This document shows, piece after piece, positions 32,391-43,507 of a DNA stretch of 64,000 nt (position 1 is the first letter of the stretch; the number at the start of each line of letters is the position of its first letter). Where the stretch lies: the NCBI GenBank assembly GCA_934047225.1, contig CAKOHE010000085.1:1-64000 (forward strand), in the 5' to 3' direction. Made by a program: the position numbers and the translations under genes. The notes beneath the pieces were generated by a model that was given only the letters and a program-made list of their open reading frames with translations, had not been told where the DNA came from and did not search any database. This stretch comes from Ypsolopha sequella (lineage: Eukaryota > Arthropoda > Insecta > Lepidoptera > Ypsolophidae).

Positions 32391-35300
32391 AGAGCTGTAG
32401 CTGTAGCCTGAGGGGGCTGTGGTGTCTGAGGTGGAGATAGTATCAGTAGTGGCACATTGACACTAAGTAACAGAGCTGTAGCTGTAGCCTGAGGGGGCTG
32501 TGGTGTCTGAGGTGTAGATAGTATCAGTAGTGGCACATTGACACTAAGTAACAGAGCTGTAGCTGTAGCCTGAGGGGGCTGTGGTGTCTGAGGTGTAGAT
32601 AGTATCAGTAGTGGCACATTGACACTAAGTAACAGAGCTGTAGCTGTAGCCTGAGGGGGCTGTGGTGTCTGAGGTGGAGATAGTATCAGTAGTGGCACAT
32701 TGACACTAAGTAACAGAGCTGTAGCTGTAGCCTGAGGGGGCTGTGGTGTCTGAGGTGGAGATAGTATCAGTAGTGGCACATTGACACTAAGTAACAGAGC
32801 TGTAGCTGTAGCCTGAGGGGGCTGTGGTGTCTGAGGTGTAGATAGTATCAGTAGTGGCACATTGACACTAAGTAACAGAGCTGTAGCTGTAGCCTGAGGG
32901 GGCTGTGGTGTCTGAGGTGTAGATAGTATCAGTAGTGGCACATTGACACTAAGTAACAGAGCTGTAGCTGTAGCCTGAGGGGGCTGTGGTGTCTGAGGTG
33001 TAGATAGTATCAGTAGTGGCACATTGACACTAAGTAACAGAGCTGTAGCTGTAGCCTGAGGGGGCTGTGGTGTCTGAGGTGGAGATAGTATCAGTAGTGG
33101 CACATTGACACTAAGTAACAGAGCTGTAGCTGTAGCCTGAGGGGGCTGTGGTGTCTGAGGTGTAGATAGTATCAGTAGTGGCACATTGACACTAAGTAAC
33201 AGAGCTGTAGCTGTAGCCTGAGGGGGCTGTGGTGTCTGAGGTGTAGATAGTATCAGTAGTGGCACATTGACACTAAGTAACAGAGCTGTAGCTGTAGCCT
33301 GAGGGGGCTGTGGTGTCTGAGGTGTAGATAGTATCAGTAGTGGCACATTGACACTAAGTAACAGAGCTGTAGCTGTAGCCTGAGGGGGCTGTGGTGTCTG
33401 AGGTGTAGATAGTATCAGTAGTGGCACATTGACACTAAGTAACAGAGCTGTAGCTGTAGCCTGAGGGGGCTGTGGTGTCTGAGGTGGAGATAGTATCAGT
33501 AGTGGCACATTGACACTAAGTAACAGAGCTGTAGCTGTAGCCTGAGGGGGCTGTGGTGTCTGAGGTGTAGATAGTATCAGTAGTGGCACATTGACACTAA
33601 GTAACAGAGCTGTAGCTGTAGCCTGAGGGGGCTGTGGTGTCTGAGGTGTAGATAGTATCAGTAGTGGCACATTGACACTAAGTAACAGAGCTGTAGCTGT
33701 AGCCTGAGGGGGCTGTGGTGTCTGAGGTGTAGATAGTATCAGTAGTGGCACATTGACACTAAGTAACAGAGCTGTAGCTGTAGCCTGAGGGGGCTGTGGT
33801 GTCTGAGGTGTAGATAGTATCAGTAGTGGCACATTGACACTAAGTAACAGAGCTGTAGCTGTAGCCTGAGGGGGCTGTGGTGTCTGAGGTGTAGATAGTA
33901 TCAGTAGTGGCACATTGACACTAAGTAACAGAGCTGTAGCTGTAGCCTGAGGGGGCTGTGGTGTCTGAGGTGTAGATAGTATCAGTAGTGGCACATTGAC
34001 ACTAAGTAACAGAGCTGTAGCTGTAGCCTGAGGGGGCTGTGGTGTCTGAGGTGTAGATAGTATCAGTAGTGGCACATTGACACTAAGTAACAGAGCTGTA
34101 GCTGTAGCCTGAGGGGGCTGTGGTGTCTGAGGTGTAGATAGTATCAGTAGTGGCACATTGACACTAAGTAACAGAGCTGTAGCTGTAGCCTGAGGGGGCT
34201 GTGGTGTCTGAGGTGTAGATAGTATCAGTAGTGGCACATTGACACTAAGTAACAGAGCTGTAGCTGTAGCCTGAGGGGGCTGTGGTGTCTGAGGTGTAGA
34301 TAGTATCAGTAGTGGCACATTGACACTAAGTAACAGAGCTGTAGCTGTAGCCTGAGGGGGCTGTGGTGTCTGAGGTGTAGATAGTATCAGTAGTGGCACA
34401 TTGACACTAAGTAACAGAGCTGTAGCTGTAGCCTGAGGGGGCTGTGGTGTCTGAGGTGTAGATAGTATCAGTAGTGGCACATTGACACTAAGTAACAGAG
34501 CTGTAGCTGTAGCCTGAGGGGGCTGTGGTGTCTGAGGTGTAGATAGTATCAGTAGTGGCACATTGACACTAAGTAACAGAGCTGTAGCTGTAGCCTGAGG
34601 GGGCTGTGGTGTCTGAGGTGTAGATAGTATCAGTAGTGGCACATTGACACTAAGTAACAGAGCTGTAGCTGTAGCCTGAGGGGGCTGTGGTGTCTGAGGT
34701 GTAGATAGTATCAGTAGTGGCACATTGACACTAAGTAACAGAGCTGTAGCTGTAGCCTGAGGGGGCTGTGGTGTCTGAGGTGGAGATAGTATCAGTAGTG
34801 GCACATTGACACTAAGTAACAGAGCTGTAGCTGTAGCCTGAGGGGGCTGTGGTGTCTGAGGTGTAGATAGTATCAGTAGTGGCACATTGACACTAAGTAA
34901 CAGAGCTGTAGCTGTAGCCTGAGGGGGCTGTGGTGTCTGAGGTGTAGATAGTATCAGTAGTGGCACATTGACACTAAGTAACAGAGCTGTAGCTGTAGCC
35001 TGAGGGGGCTGTGGTGTCTGAGGTGTAGATAGTATCAGTAGTGGCACATTGACACTAAGTAACAGAGCTGTAGCTGTAGCCTGAGGGGGCTGTGGTGTCT
35101 GAGGTGTAGATAGTATCAGTAGTGGCACATTGACACTAAGTAACAGAGCTGTAGCTGTAGCCTGAGGGGGCTGTGGTGTCTGAGGTGTAGATAGTATCAG
35201 TAGTGGCACATTGACACTAAGTAACAGAGCTGTAGCTGTAGCCTGAGGGGGCTGTGGTGTCTGAGGTGGAGATAGTATCAGTAGTGGCACATTGACACTA

Positions 35301-36194
35301 AGTAACAGAGCTGTAGCTGTAGCCTGAGGGGGCTGTGGTGTCTGAGGTGTAGATAGTATCAGTAGTGGCACATTGACACTAAGTAACAGAGCTGTAGCTG
35401 TAGCCTGAGGGGGCTGTGGTGTCTGAGGTGTAGATAGTATCAGTAGTGGCACATTGACACTAAGTAACAGAGCTGTAGCTGTAGCCTGAGGGGGCTGTGG
35501 TGTCTGAGGTGTAGATAGTATCAGTAGTGGCACATTGACACTAAGTAACAGAGCTGTAGCTGTAGCCTGAGGGGGCTGTGGTGTCTGAGGTGTAGATAGT
35601 ATCAGTAGTGGCACATTGACACTAAGTAACAGAGCTGTAGCTGTAGCCTGAGGGGGCTGTGGTGTCTGAGGTGTAGATAGTATCAGTAGTGGCACATTGA
35701 CACTAAGTAACAGAGCTGTAGCTGTAGCCTGAGGGGGCTGTGGTGTCTGAGGTGGAGATAGTATCAGTAGTGGCACATTGACACTAAGTAACAGAGCTGT
35801 AGCTGTAGCCTGAGGGGGCTGTGGTGTCTGAGGTGGAGATAGTATCAGTAGTGGCACATTGACACTAAGTAACAGAGCTGTAGCTGTAGCCTGAGGGGGC
35901 TGTGGTGTCTGAGGTGGAGATAGTATCAGTAGTGGCACATTGACACTAAGTAACAGAGCTGTAGCTGTAGCCTGAGGGGGCTGTGGTGTCTGAGGTGGAG
36001 ATAGTATCAGTAGTGGCACATTGACACTAAGTAACAGAGCTGTAGCTGTAGCCTGAGGGGGCTGTGGTGTCTGAGGTGTAGATAGTATCAGTAGTGGCAC
36101 ATTGACACTAAGTAACAGAGCTGTAGCTGTAGCCTGAGGGGGCTGTGGTGTCTGAGGTGGAGATAGTATCAGTAGTGGCACATTGACACTAAGT
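32391..36194 (-). repeat. 81-bp tandem array 2, 47 units
   Basis: Same unit as array 1, again with only the G/T site varying by eye. The left edge is identical to array 1 (same 2.37-kb flank) but the order of variants is different, starting G1 T2 G2 T3 G1 T4 G1. The right edge breaks off inside a unit at CACTAAGT (36194) and runs into unrelated sequence. Confidence 0.95.
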
Positions 36195-36204
36195 CAGTCA
36201 CCAA

Positions 36205-36908
36205 ATGTGTTTTATTTAAACAGTCGGCAACTAAACTCCGGCCGTTCATTCGAGAGAATGGTGACGTTTGCAAATGTCAGGGGATAAAACCTTTTTTTTA
36301 CTGTTTTGCATTTCAATATTTTATATTTATCATGATGATTTTAGGGTAGATTGTATATCGTTAAAAGGTCCCATTTGTTAATAAAAATTATTTTTGTCGT
36401 ATATATTTTCCACTTCCTAGTACAAAACTTAATGAATCAGCTGACTCAATTTCTACGTAAAAGTTAAAAAAAAGCGCAAAAAAAATTATTTTTGGCGAAA
36501 AGTTGTCTATTAGCGATACTGTCAAGTTATTTCTGTCAAATCAGCAATCATAATGCCTGCAGTATGAATCCTCGACTTTTTGAATCGACATTTCAGAAAA
36601 AGGTTTATAATATCTGCGGTGTAAGGCAGTGTTGTCGTATTATAAAACTGATATACCTTACCAAATAATAAGATCGTATATATATTCTATTCCAGGGTTT
36701 TTATTTATAAAAAAAGTTTAAATAATCATGATTTGGATTTATTTCGTCCCATTTGTTGTACCGTTGATATTTTTTTAACGTGCCTGTATTTATTTTTGTC
36801 GTGAAGAAGCTCTTGTTGACTTGTAGTATTTTTTCGAGATATCGCCACACTCCATCTGTCATCATTCTCTCGAATTAACGGCAGCAGTTTAGTTGCTACC
36901 AGACACAT
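36205..36908. repeat. Inverted repeat pair, arms about 60 bp
   Basis: AACTAAACTCCGGCCGTT and ATTCGAGAGAATGGTGAC at 36205-36266 recur inverted at about 36845-36908 as AACTAAACTGCTGCCGTT and ATTCGAGAGAATGATGAC. Both begin near an AAATGTGT. The arms may be the termini of a 700-bp DNA element. A 60-codon minus-strand ORF at 36726-36908 starts within the right arm and is otherwise unrecognised. Confidence 0.45.
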
Positions 36909-37282
36909 TTTATTATTAAATAAATTAAACTATAAATATATTATATATTTAGGGCCCAGGAGAACATTCATGGATCAGGTGAAAAAGCAAGTAAATTTTG
37001 ATTTGTATCAATATATAATCAAAAAGTTAAAGAAAAGGCGGAGTGCAGAAGTGAATACAGAGGACTCCACCAACAAGAGCACGGCTCTTAAATTAAATTG
37101 ATAATAAAATAAGACATGGATTAAAAAGAAACTTACCAGGAATGTGTTGGCTCTTGGTGTCTGAATTCAATGTATTTGAAGGGAGTACTTCTTCAAGCGT
37201 CAATGCTTTTGGAGCTGAAATTAATAAATCTGTTATTGTTATGATGTAATCAGATGTACTTATCTTGATTTACCAAGGATTA

Positions 37283-38410
37283 TAGTAGTTTATGCTACTA
37301 GGGCGAAAAGGAATAAATTACGAGGAGTAATTTATTGCTTTTACGCCCGTGTATCATACTACGTTTTTCAATGCATAGTGTGAGGCAATAAAACAAATAT
37401 AATTTTGTGAACTTTAAATTGTAATTGGCTCAAAAGGACTAGGTATCCAGAGCCGTTAAACAGTGGAAAAAAAGTATGAGATTTATGGTACACAAGAAAG
37501 GATGCAGGTTAGCCAACCAATGTAAATAAATTAAAAAACAAATAATAATAAAGCCCTAGGGCAAAATAATCGACTTTCTGTTCGGTTTTGATGCATAAAA
37601 AGTGGGCCTTTACGAGCACATGCATTGAAATAGTAGTTTATGCTACAAGGGCGAAAAGGAATAAATTACGAGGACGATTTAAAACACGAGCGTAGCGAGT
37701 GTTTTAAACGTAACCGAGTAATTTATTGCTTTTACGCCCGTGTATCATACTACGTTTTTCAATGCATAGTGTGAGGAAATAAAACAAATATAATTTTGTG
37801 AACTTTAAATTGTAATTGGCTCAAAAGGACTAGGTATCCAGAGCCGTTAAACAGTGGAAAAAAAGTATGAGATTTATGGTACACAAGAAAGGATTCAGGT
37901 TAGCCAACCATTGTAAATAAATTAAAAAACAAATAATAATAAAGCCCTAGGGCAAAATAATCGACTTTCTGTTCGGTTTTGATGCATAAAAAGTGGGCCT
38001 TTACGAGCACATGCATTGAAATAGTAGTTTATGCTACAAGGGCGAAAAGGAATAAATTACGAGGACGATTTAAAACACGAGCGTAGCGAGTGTTTTAAAC
38101 GTAACCGAGTAATTTATTGCTTTTACGCCCGTGTATCATACTACGTTTTTCAATGCATAGTGTGAGGAAATAAAACAAATATAATTTTGTGAACTTTAAA
38201 TTGTAATTGGCTCAAAAGGACTAGGTATCCAGAGCCGTTAAACAGTGGAAAAAAAGTATGAGATTTATGGTACACAAGAAAGGATTCAGGTTAGCCAACC
38301 ATTGTAAATAAATTAAAAAACAAATAATAATAAAGCCCTAGGGCAAAATAATCGACTTTCTGTTCGGTTTTGATGCATAAAAAGTATGCCTTTACGAGCA
38401 CATGCATTGA
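37283..38410 (+). repeat. 391-bp tandem repeat, three copies
   Basis: Copies start TAGTAGTTTATGCTAC at 37283, 37631 and 38022. The first is 348 bp, lacking about 43 bp that contain CACGAGCGTAGCGAGTG. Each holds an inverted pair around that element (GGGCGAAAAGGAATAAATTA and TAATTTATTGCTTTTACGCCC) and, further on, a LINE-type 3' end: stem-loop GGCTC/GAGCC followed by an A7 tail. The array lies between the two copies of exon 5 of the P-type gene. Confidence 0.9.
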
Positions 38411-38641
38411 AAAAAATATAATATATATATATATAATATAATTATAGACTAGGACACTTGCAGTAAAGACAAGCAACTTACCAGGAATTTGTTGGTTCTT
38501 AGTGTCTGAATGTAAAGTATTTGAAGGGAGCAATTCTTCAAGCATCAATGGTTTTGGAGCTAAAACAAATAAATGTGTTAATGTTTTCATGTAATCAGAT
38601 GCACCTTTCTTGAATTAGCAAGGATGCCATTTTAGATTTAA

Positions 38642-38912
38642 TATACAAGGTGACTTTTTGATCATCGTCCAAATTCATACTGGTGGCTTGGTAAGTGATC
38701 AGTATCATGGATCAATAACAGTTTTGGTGAAATTCGTAAAATGAACTTTCGACTCCCCATAGTGATTCACTCGGGACTGGAACTGAATTTATATGGGAAG
38801 CCGAAATTTCATTTTACGAATTTCACAAAAATTGTTACTGATCCAAGATACCGATCACTTATCAAGCCTCCAGTATGAATTTGGACGATGATCAAAAAGT
38901 CACCCTGTATAT
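38642..38912. mobile_element. MITE family TACAAGGTGA, copy 2
   Basis: Ends match copy 1 at 21959-22152: TATACAAGGTGACTTTTTGA at the left and its inverse at the right. The middle is longer and has a second inverted pair (GAAATTCGTAAAATGAA and its inverse). It lies in the P-gene intron between exons 4 and 5. Confidence 0.85.
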
Positions 38913-39299
38913 ATACATCCTAGGACATTTTTGCAACTAAGACAAATTTTTGTTCGATGAAAGATTGGTGTAATAGGGGTGATGTTACAGAGGAATATCT
39001 GAACAATAATACATAAGTACATACGACTGTCAAATATTTGATCCTTCCTTTTCTTTGCAGTAATTGGGTTAAACTACACCAGATTCTAAGGTATTACCCA
39101 ATTTTTTTAAAGCGCTACTTTAAATAATTTAAAATATAATGCTAAAAATTATTTTTACTTTAATTAATGTTAATTTGTGTTGGTTTTTCAACAAAAATCA
39201 TAAAATTTATTTGTTTTTGTTAGAATTGCCCAAATTGTAAAGCATTTGTAATGAAACAATATAACAAATAAATTTCTTATACTATATTTAGATAATTTC

Positions 39300-39393
39300 G
39301 AACCCTGTGTGACATACGGATGGACGGATGGACAACGGAGTCTCACCATAAAGGTTCCTTTTGTACCTTTTAGGTACGGAACCCTAAAAATAT
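39300..39393 (+). repeat. Dispersed retroposon tail
   Basis: The order is GGATGGACGGATGGACAACG, then CTCACCATAAAGGTTCC, a hairpin loop, TACGGAACCCTAAAAA. It is the least changed of the three copies in the window. It lies just left of P-gene exon 4. Confidence 0.6.
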
Positions 39394-40257
39394 ATTTAAT
39401 CAAAAAAAAGCACATACCATATGGAATATTTTGTTCTTGTCCACTCGTAGAAGGAGTGGCTACCACCTCCGGCGCAGGATTTGGTTGAATGTTGGTAACA
39501 TCTACCAGTGCTCTCTTTATAGGTAACAGCTCTGTAAATTATACATCAATTTCAAATTCTACAAATCGTCATAGTTTGACTAGAAAGATTGACTAGTGGT
39601 GACTCCTGGTAATTGGGTATGGGAAGTTCATGCCAAAGCATGCTGATTGAATAATTGATCTATAATAAGAAATAGCTGAGAAGAGAGATTCCTTATTTTA
39701 AACAAAAACACTGGCAAGTTTAGCCACCTTAAATAAAAAGTAAGGATTAAAAAATCTTACCATTTCCAGGGTCCAGTTTTCTCTTGCCCATTCCTTTGTC
39801 TTTGATTTGTTGGCATTCATCAGTTTTTATATTTGGTTCTGCCACAGACGGACCTTCTAAAATGTAAGACACCAAAAAGAAATATTTTTAATATTTGTAA
39901 GTCAGAACGAACTCCGTAACACCTACAAAATTTAGTCAGGGATACATGTAGCGTCATGTCAAGATACTTTTGTTTCCAGTGTAAAATCGTCTTACTGAAC
40001 ATGTCAACATACCTCATATAATCACTAATTTAATATTATTAAATATATTATAATTTAATTCTTGATAAGACCACAAGTCTAAATAAATTGGCCATGTCGG
40101 TCACTTCAAGTTAAAGTTCACGTTCAAAATGTTTATTTGTGGCACCAAGGTACAGTCAGAGTTGTTACATATAATATTGGTGGATGCTTTAGCTTAGCTC
40201 TGCCTTGTAAGGCATACAAATAATTTTATTACCTAAAAATAAGATAATCTATATAAA

Positions 40258-40308
40258 AACACAAACGCACAGCTACTATATAATATATAGTAGCTGTGCG
40301 TTTGTGTT
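40258..40308. repeat. Near-perfect 50-nt palindrome
   Basis: AACACAAACGCACAGCTACT is followed by TATATA and the exact inverse AGTAGCTGTGCGTTTGTGTT, then a (TA)n run. It would form a hairpin with about 24 bp of stem. It lies in the intron left of P-gene exon 2... to its 3' side on the minus strand. Function unknown; it may be a tiny MITE or a cruciform-prone site. Confidence 0.8.
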
Positions 40309-40910
40309 ATATATATATATATATATAATATAGCTACTAGCTTTTTGAGAAAATTTAAATGAGTGAAAATTTACCAGCAGAAGCCTCAGTACTCATTGGA
40401 AATCCAAACATCTGGACATCAGTGAGTGGAGGGGCAGTTAAATTCAGCTTGGGAACTGCATGCTTCTTAGTGCGGTTCTTCTTTTTGTTCAGATCTCTTT
40501 TTGCAAAATGGGTTCCACAAACATGACCGAGTTGTCGCAGCTTTGTAATGGGTATAAGAACAAGGTCCTCATTCCCAATAACTTTCACCCACTCTCTGCA
40601 ACTGAAAATAAATTGGGAGATTGTTTATTAAAGGAAGCTATTTTTCAAGACTAGCTATTAACCAGCATGATACAGAGCAGTGTATTCATAAATTTGAGTC
40701 AGTCCCTCTTTTCTTTCATATTTGAAAGTACAAAAATTATTTAAAAACAATTATGTAATATAAAGAGAACCATTAGAGAAAATTCATCAGAGAAAACAAA
40801 ATCTGAACTGAGTTTCTTGACATTCTTATCAGTGAATATAAACAAATTGGCAATGTAGGGTACCCTTAGGATTAGCTGTACAGAATCAAACTCACTAACG
40901 GACATACAAA

Positions 40911-41295
40911 GAAACTACTGACAAAGAAACTACTACGTCTTAATAGATCCAACCTTCGCATGATGGTAGGGCTAATCACAGGACACAGTAACCTTAACAG
41001 ACACTTCTATATTATAGGTCTAACGGACAGCCCTCTATGCAGAGCTTGTATGGAGGTCGAAGAAACGCCGACCCACGTGACAGTAGATTGCGTAGGAGTC
41101 AGCACACAACGGGCTAAGATCCTCGGTGAACCGAGGACACTCCGCCAGTCCTGTGGCGACCTAGGTCGCCTCTTGGGATTTTGGCGTGAGCTGGGCTGGC
41201 TAGAATAGACGGCCCCACACTTTTCCACGCACAAAGGTCCAAAAAAGAGACTAGGTGCGGAAACCGAGCCCACCAAGAAGAAGAAGAAGAAGAAG
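40911..41295 (+). mobile_element. 5'-truncated LINE with a GAA-repeat tail, inserted in a P-gene intron
   Basis: AACGGACATACAAA occurs at 40897-40910 and 41296-41309, a clean 14-bp target duplication. The 3' end is seven GAA/AAG repeats. The coding frame 40912-41208 is open to its stop. Confidence 0.9.
40912..41208 (+). pseudogene. LINE ORF2 C-terminus (zinc knuckle region)
   Basis: The frame reads LLRLNRSNLRMMVGLITGHS and then CRACMEVEETPTHVTVDC, the CCHC knuckle found after RNase H in I/R1-type LINE proteins, and ends LLGFWRELGWLE. All upstream domains are missing through 5' truncation at insertion. The clade cannot be fixed from this piece; the GAA tail sets it apart from the I-group LINEs at 44-57 kb. 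Confidence 0.75.
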
Positions 41296-42599
41296 AACGG
41301 ACATACAAATACAGTAAATTGTTCTATAGGCAACATTTAGTTGTTATCAAAGTAGTTTTTTTTTTGCACAGATACAATATTATGGGACATTCTGTAATAG
41401 TCATCTTTACTTTGTATATAAAAATTACACTCTGCAGTATGGACTGCAGGTAGTGTCCTGTACTATAGGCAGCGTCCGCCTTGGGACTTTCCTACCCTAC
41501 TACGGGCTGGGTTCGGGTCTTGGATGCATTTTGCATCTGAGTTTTTGATACATGGAGAGGCGTTAGATGGATGCTTTTAGTTATTCCATAGAATTGTCGC
41601 GTTTAATACACACGCACCGCTGCAGCGAAGAACCGTGCAACAGGTTGCGGCAATGGATGTGTATTAAACAACAATTTTTCAACAACCAAGCATTGATGCT
41701 TGTCAAACTGTGAAATGGTTATTTATAACTCTTTGCAACATGTTGCAAAATTCATTGCTGCAGCTACACTACAAATGTTACTCAGTCCTTATTTGTCTGG
41801 TTTCAGGGGCAAGATACAGTTGATGATGGTGTGATGTGATTATGTTATGCTATCAAAGAATTCTATTTAGCAGATGGAAATGTAACTTATTTTGTTTTCG
41901 ATGAATGTAAAATTTATACTCACCGGTTTTCATCTTGTGGGAAGCTAGCAAAAAAGGTATTACAGTCGCCCTTGTGTCTCTCACGTAAGCCACAATGACA
42001 CACTGTCTGTGACTTCCTCTGCTTCCCATATTAGAAAATAATTAACACATTCACAAATAAATGTCAATCAGAACTTAAAGTTTCTCACTGTTTTAATTTG
42101 GCTTCGAAAAGTCAGGACCAGGAGGAGCAAGTACTCAACTCGACTGGATTGCGAATAAACTTAGTATATCTGAAATTAAAACGTAGAAAAGAAAGAAAAT
42201 TCAGAAAACACTTAACAAAATGACACCAGCGGGCTGGCAGACATTTTGTTGTGATGTGTCACAAATTATAGATGGCATATGGCATGGCAGTTGAATCACA
42301 GGGTCCTTTCACTGAGTACATTTTAGCTCCAGTAAAAAATCGTGACAGTAAAAATGGTCTGACATTGCTCAACAGATGGCGCTATCAAACATAAAACGTT
42401 TCTTTCCACTTTAGATAGTTATTTCATAAAGTCTAGTAATTTGTTTACTTTATTAATAGAATTAAATCTTAATGATTTCAAATATCATGTAATAAATTAA
42501 ACTGCAGTAACCTTCGGGATAAAACTAAATTCTTTGAAATAAAAGAAGTTTGCGTGGGTTTTGTTGAAACGGAACGTTAATTACTATGGCAGATGGAAG

Positions 42600-42989
42600 T
42601 AGTGTTGCCGTTTTAGTGACTTTGTCGCTAGATCTAGCGGATTTTTGAGATTTTTAGTGGTTCATTTTTATTAGACCCTAAAAATGTTTTCGCGACTTTA
42701 TAACAAGAATATCTTAAGAATGATCAATAAACATCTTGAATATAGAAAAAAAAAACATTGAAGAAAAATAAACTGAATGTGTGTATTTTCAATACACAAC
42801 GCAACATTACGTTAACCATAAAAAATCGACTTTACCATATTTTCTTTTAATTAGCTCTTATCTTATTAGGAGATATTACTTGAAAAATTTAGCGACTTCC
42901 AGCTGGTTTTTATAAATATAATTTCTTTTAATCTAGATACTTTTGAAAAAGGTTTGGGTAATTTATTTTTTCTTAAGTGGCAACACTAG
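42600..42989. mobile_element. hAT-like MITE with TAGTGTTGCC termini
   Basis: TAGTGTTGCC at 42600 is inverted at 42980-42989. The 8 bp outside read GATGGAAG and GATGGATA, agreeing at 6 of 8. The terminal GTGTTGCC is shared with the better supported hAT element at 43508. No ORF. Confidence 0.5.
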
Positions 42990-43507
42990 ATGGATATCTG
43001 TCATGTCATTTTTTGAATTTTTATTCCGTTTTCATTAAATGAGATTTGGAAGTGCTCAATGGTGTTTTTCGCTGTTTTTTGTGATTTCTCCCGACGACTT
43101 GGCCTGGTTTTTTGGACTTTGGTGGCTCTGCTATATTTTACTGACCCGTGTATTTTTTGCGTATAATTGGTGTAAATCCACAAATAAATTATTAGGCGGT
43201 ATCAGTAAAGATTTAGACGCCGAAGACAATATTCAAGAAGAAGCATTAATTTATTGTAATAAAAGGAAAATAAATAAATGATTGTTATTTACTTTTTGTG
43301 TTTTAATCAAATGAAACACTAAAAATAAAGAAAATTAACAAGTGGGTGTGTACGTACTATACGTACGTAGGGTATGTGTAGTATTCATAAATATATACAT
43401 AGCATCTTGTTTTTACAACATTGCTCAACAGATGGCGCTCAATTGAGATAGCGGCTGATGCCCCTATACCCTATATATAATTTACTCTATGCTTGATCAC
43501 ATCTCAT

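Larger units (their letters stand above)
37137..39856 (-). pseudogene. Linker exons of the P-type gene, one duplicated
   Basis: Exon 3 (39761-39856) encodes a charged stretch with DECQQIKDKGMGKRKLD. Exon 4 (39418-39531) encodes LPIKRALVDVTNIQPNPAPE and a Ser/Thr-rich end. Exon 5 exists twice: 38482-38559 (PKPLMLEELLPSNTLHSD) and 37137-37214 (PKALTLEEVLPSNTLNSD). Both copies are 78 nt with intact acceptor (AG) and donor (GTAAGT). Flanking intron bases are duplicated too. The region between the copies is filled by a 391-bp tandem repeat. The linker has no known catalytic role in P transposases; it joins the THAP finger to the catalytic core. Confidence 0.7.
22912..42029 (-). pseudogene. P-superfamily (THAP9-like) transposase gene, decayed and internally expanded
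   Basis: This is a single spliced gene read right to left, ordered as the P-transposase family is: THAP finger (41924-42029 and 40375-40601), linker exons (39761-39856, 39418-39531, 38482-38559 and its duplicate 37137-37214), 81-bp arrays, RNase H-type catalytic exon (24375-25787) and C-terminal exon (22912-24001). Each internal boundary has an AG acceptor and GT donor. The linker exons are 96, 114 and 78 nt, all multiples of three. The gene is dead: a frame change in exon 1, an in-frame stop, several one-base frameshifts and a MITE in the catalytic exon. A 6,310-bp duplication repeats the catalytic exon at 30685-32097. No terminal inverted repeats were identified, so transposon versus domesticated copy is open. 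Confidence 0.8.
40375..42029 (-). pseudogene. THAP zinc finger exons 1 and 2 of the P-type gene
   Basis: Exon 1 spans 41924-42029 (ATG at 42029-42027, donor GTGAGT) and exon 2 spans 40375-40601 (acceptor TTTTCAG, donor GTAAAT). In the frame that splices correctly, exon 1 gives CGLRERHKGDCNTFFASFPQ and exon 2 opens CREWVKVIGNEDL. Exon 2 contains VCGTHF, the Cys-x2-His that completes the finger, and AVPKLNL, the AVP box that ends THAP domains. The ATG is in a different frame from the rest of exon 1; one base is missing between the two Cys of the first pair, or another start is used. A LINE (40911-41295) sits in the intron. Confidence 0.8.

Noticed and set aside
26041..36181. Two very long open frames (1,432 and 1,276 codons) as real repeat proteins
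   Set aside because: Each is a tandem array whose unit is a multiple of three; a stop codon lies just upstream of array 2 in the same frame, and no start, signal or domain supports expression.
43039..43281. 80-codon plus-strand ORF with hydrophobic N-terminal half
   Set aside because: No family was recognised, no splice or promoter context was seen, and AT-rich codons could produce it by chance; not annotated as a gene.
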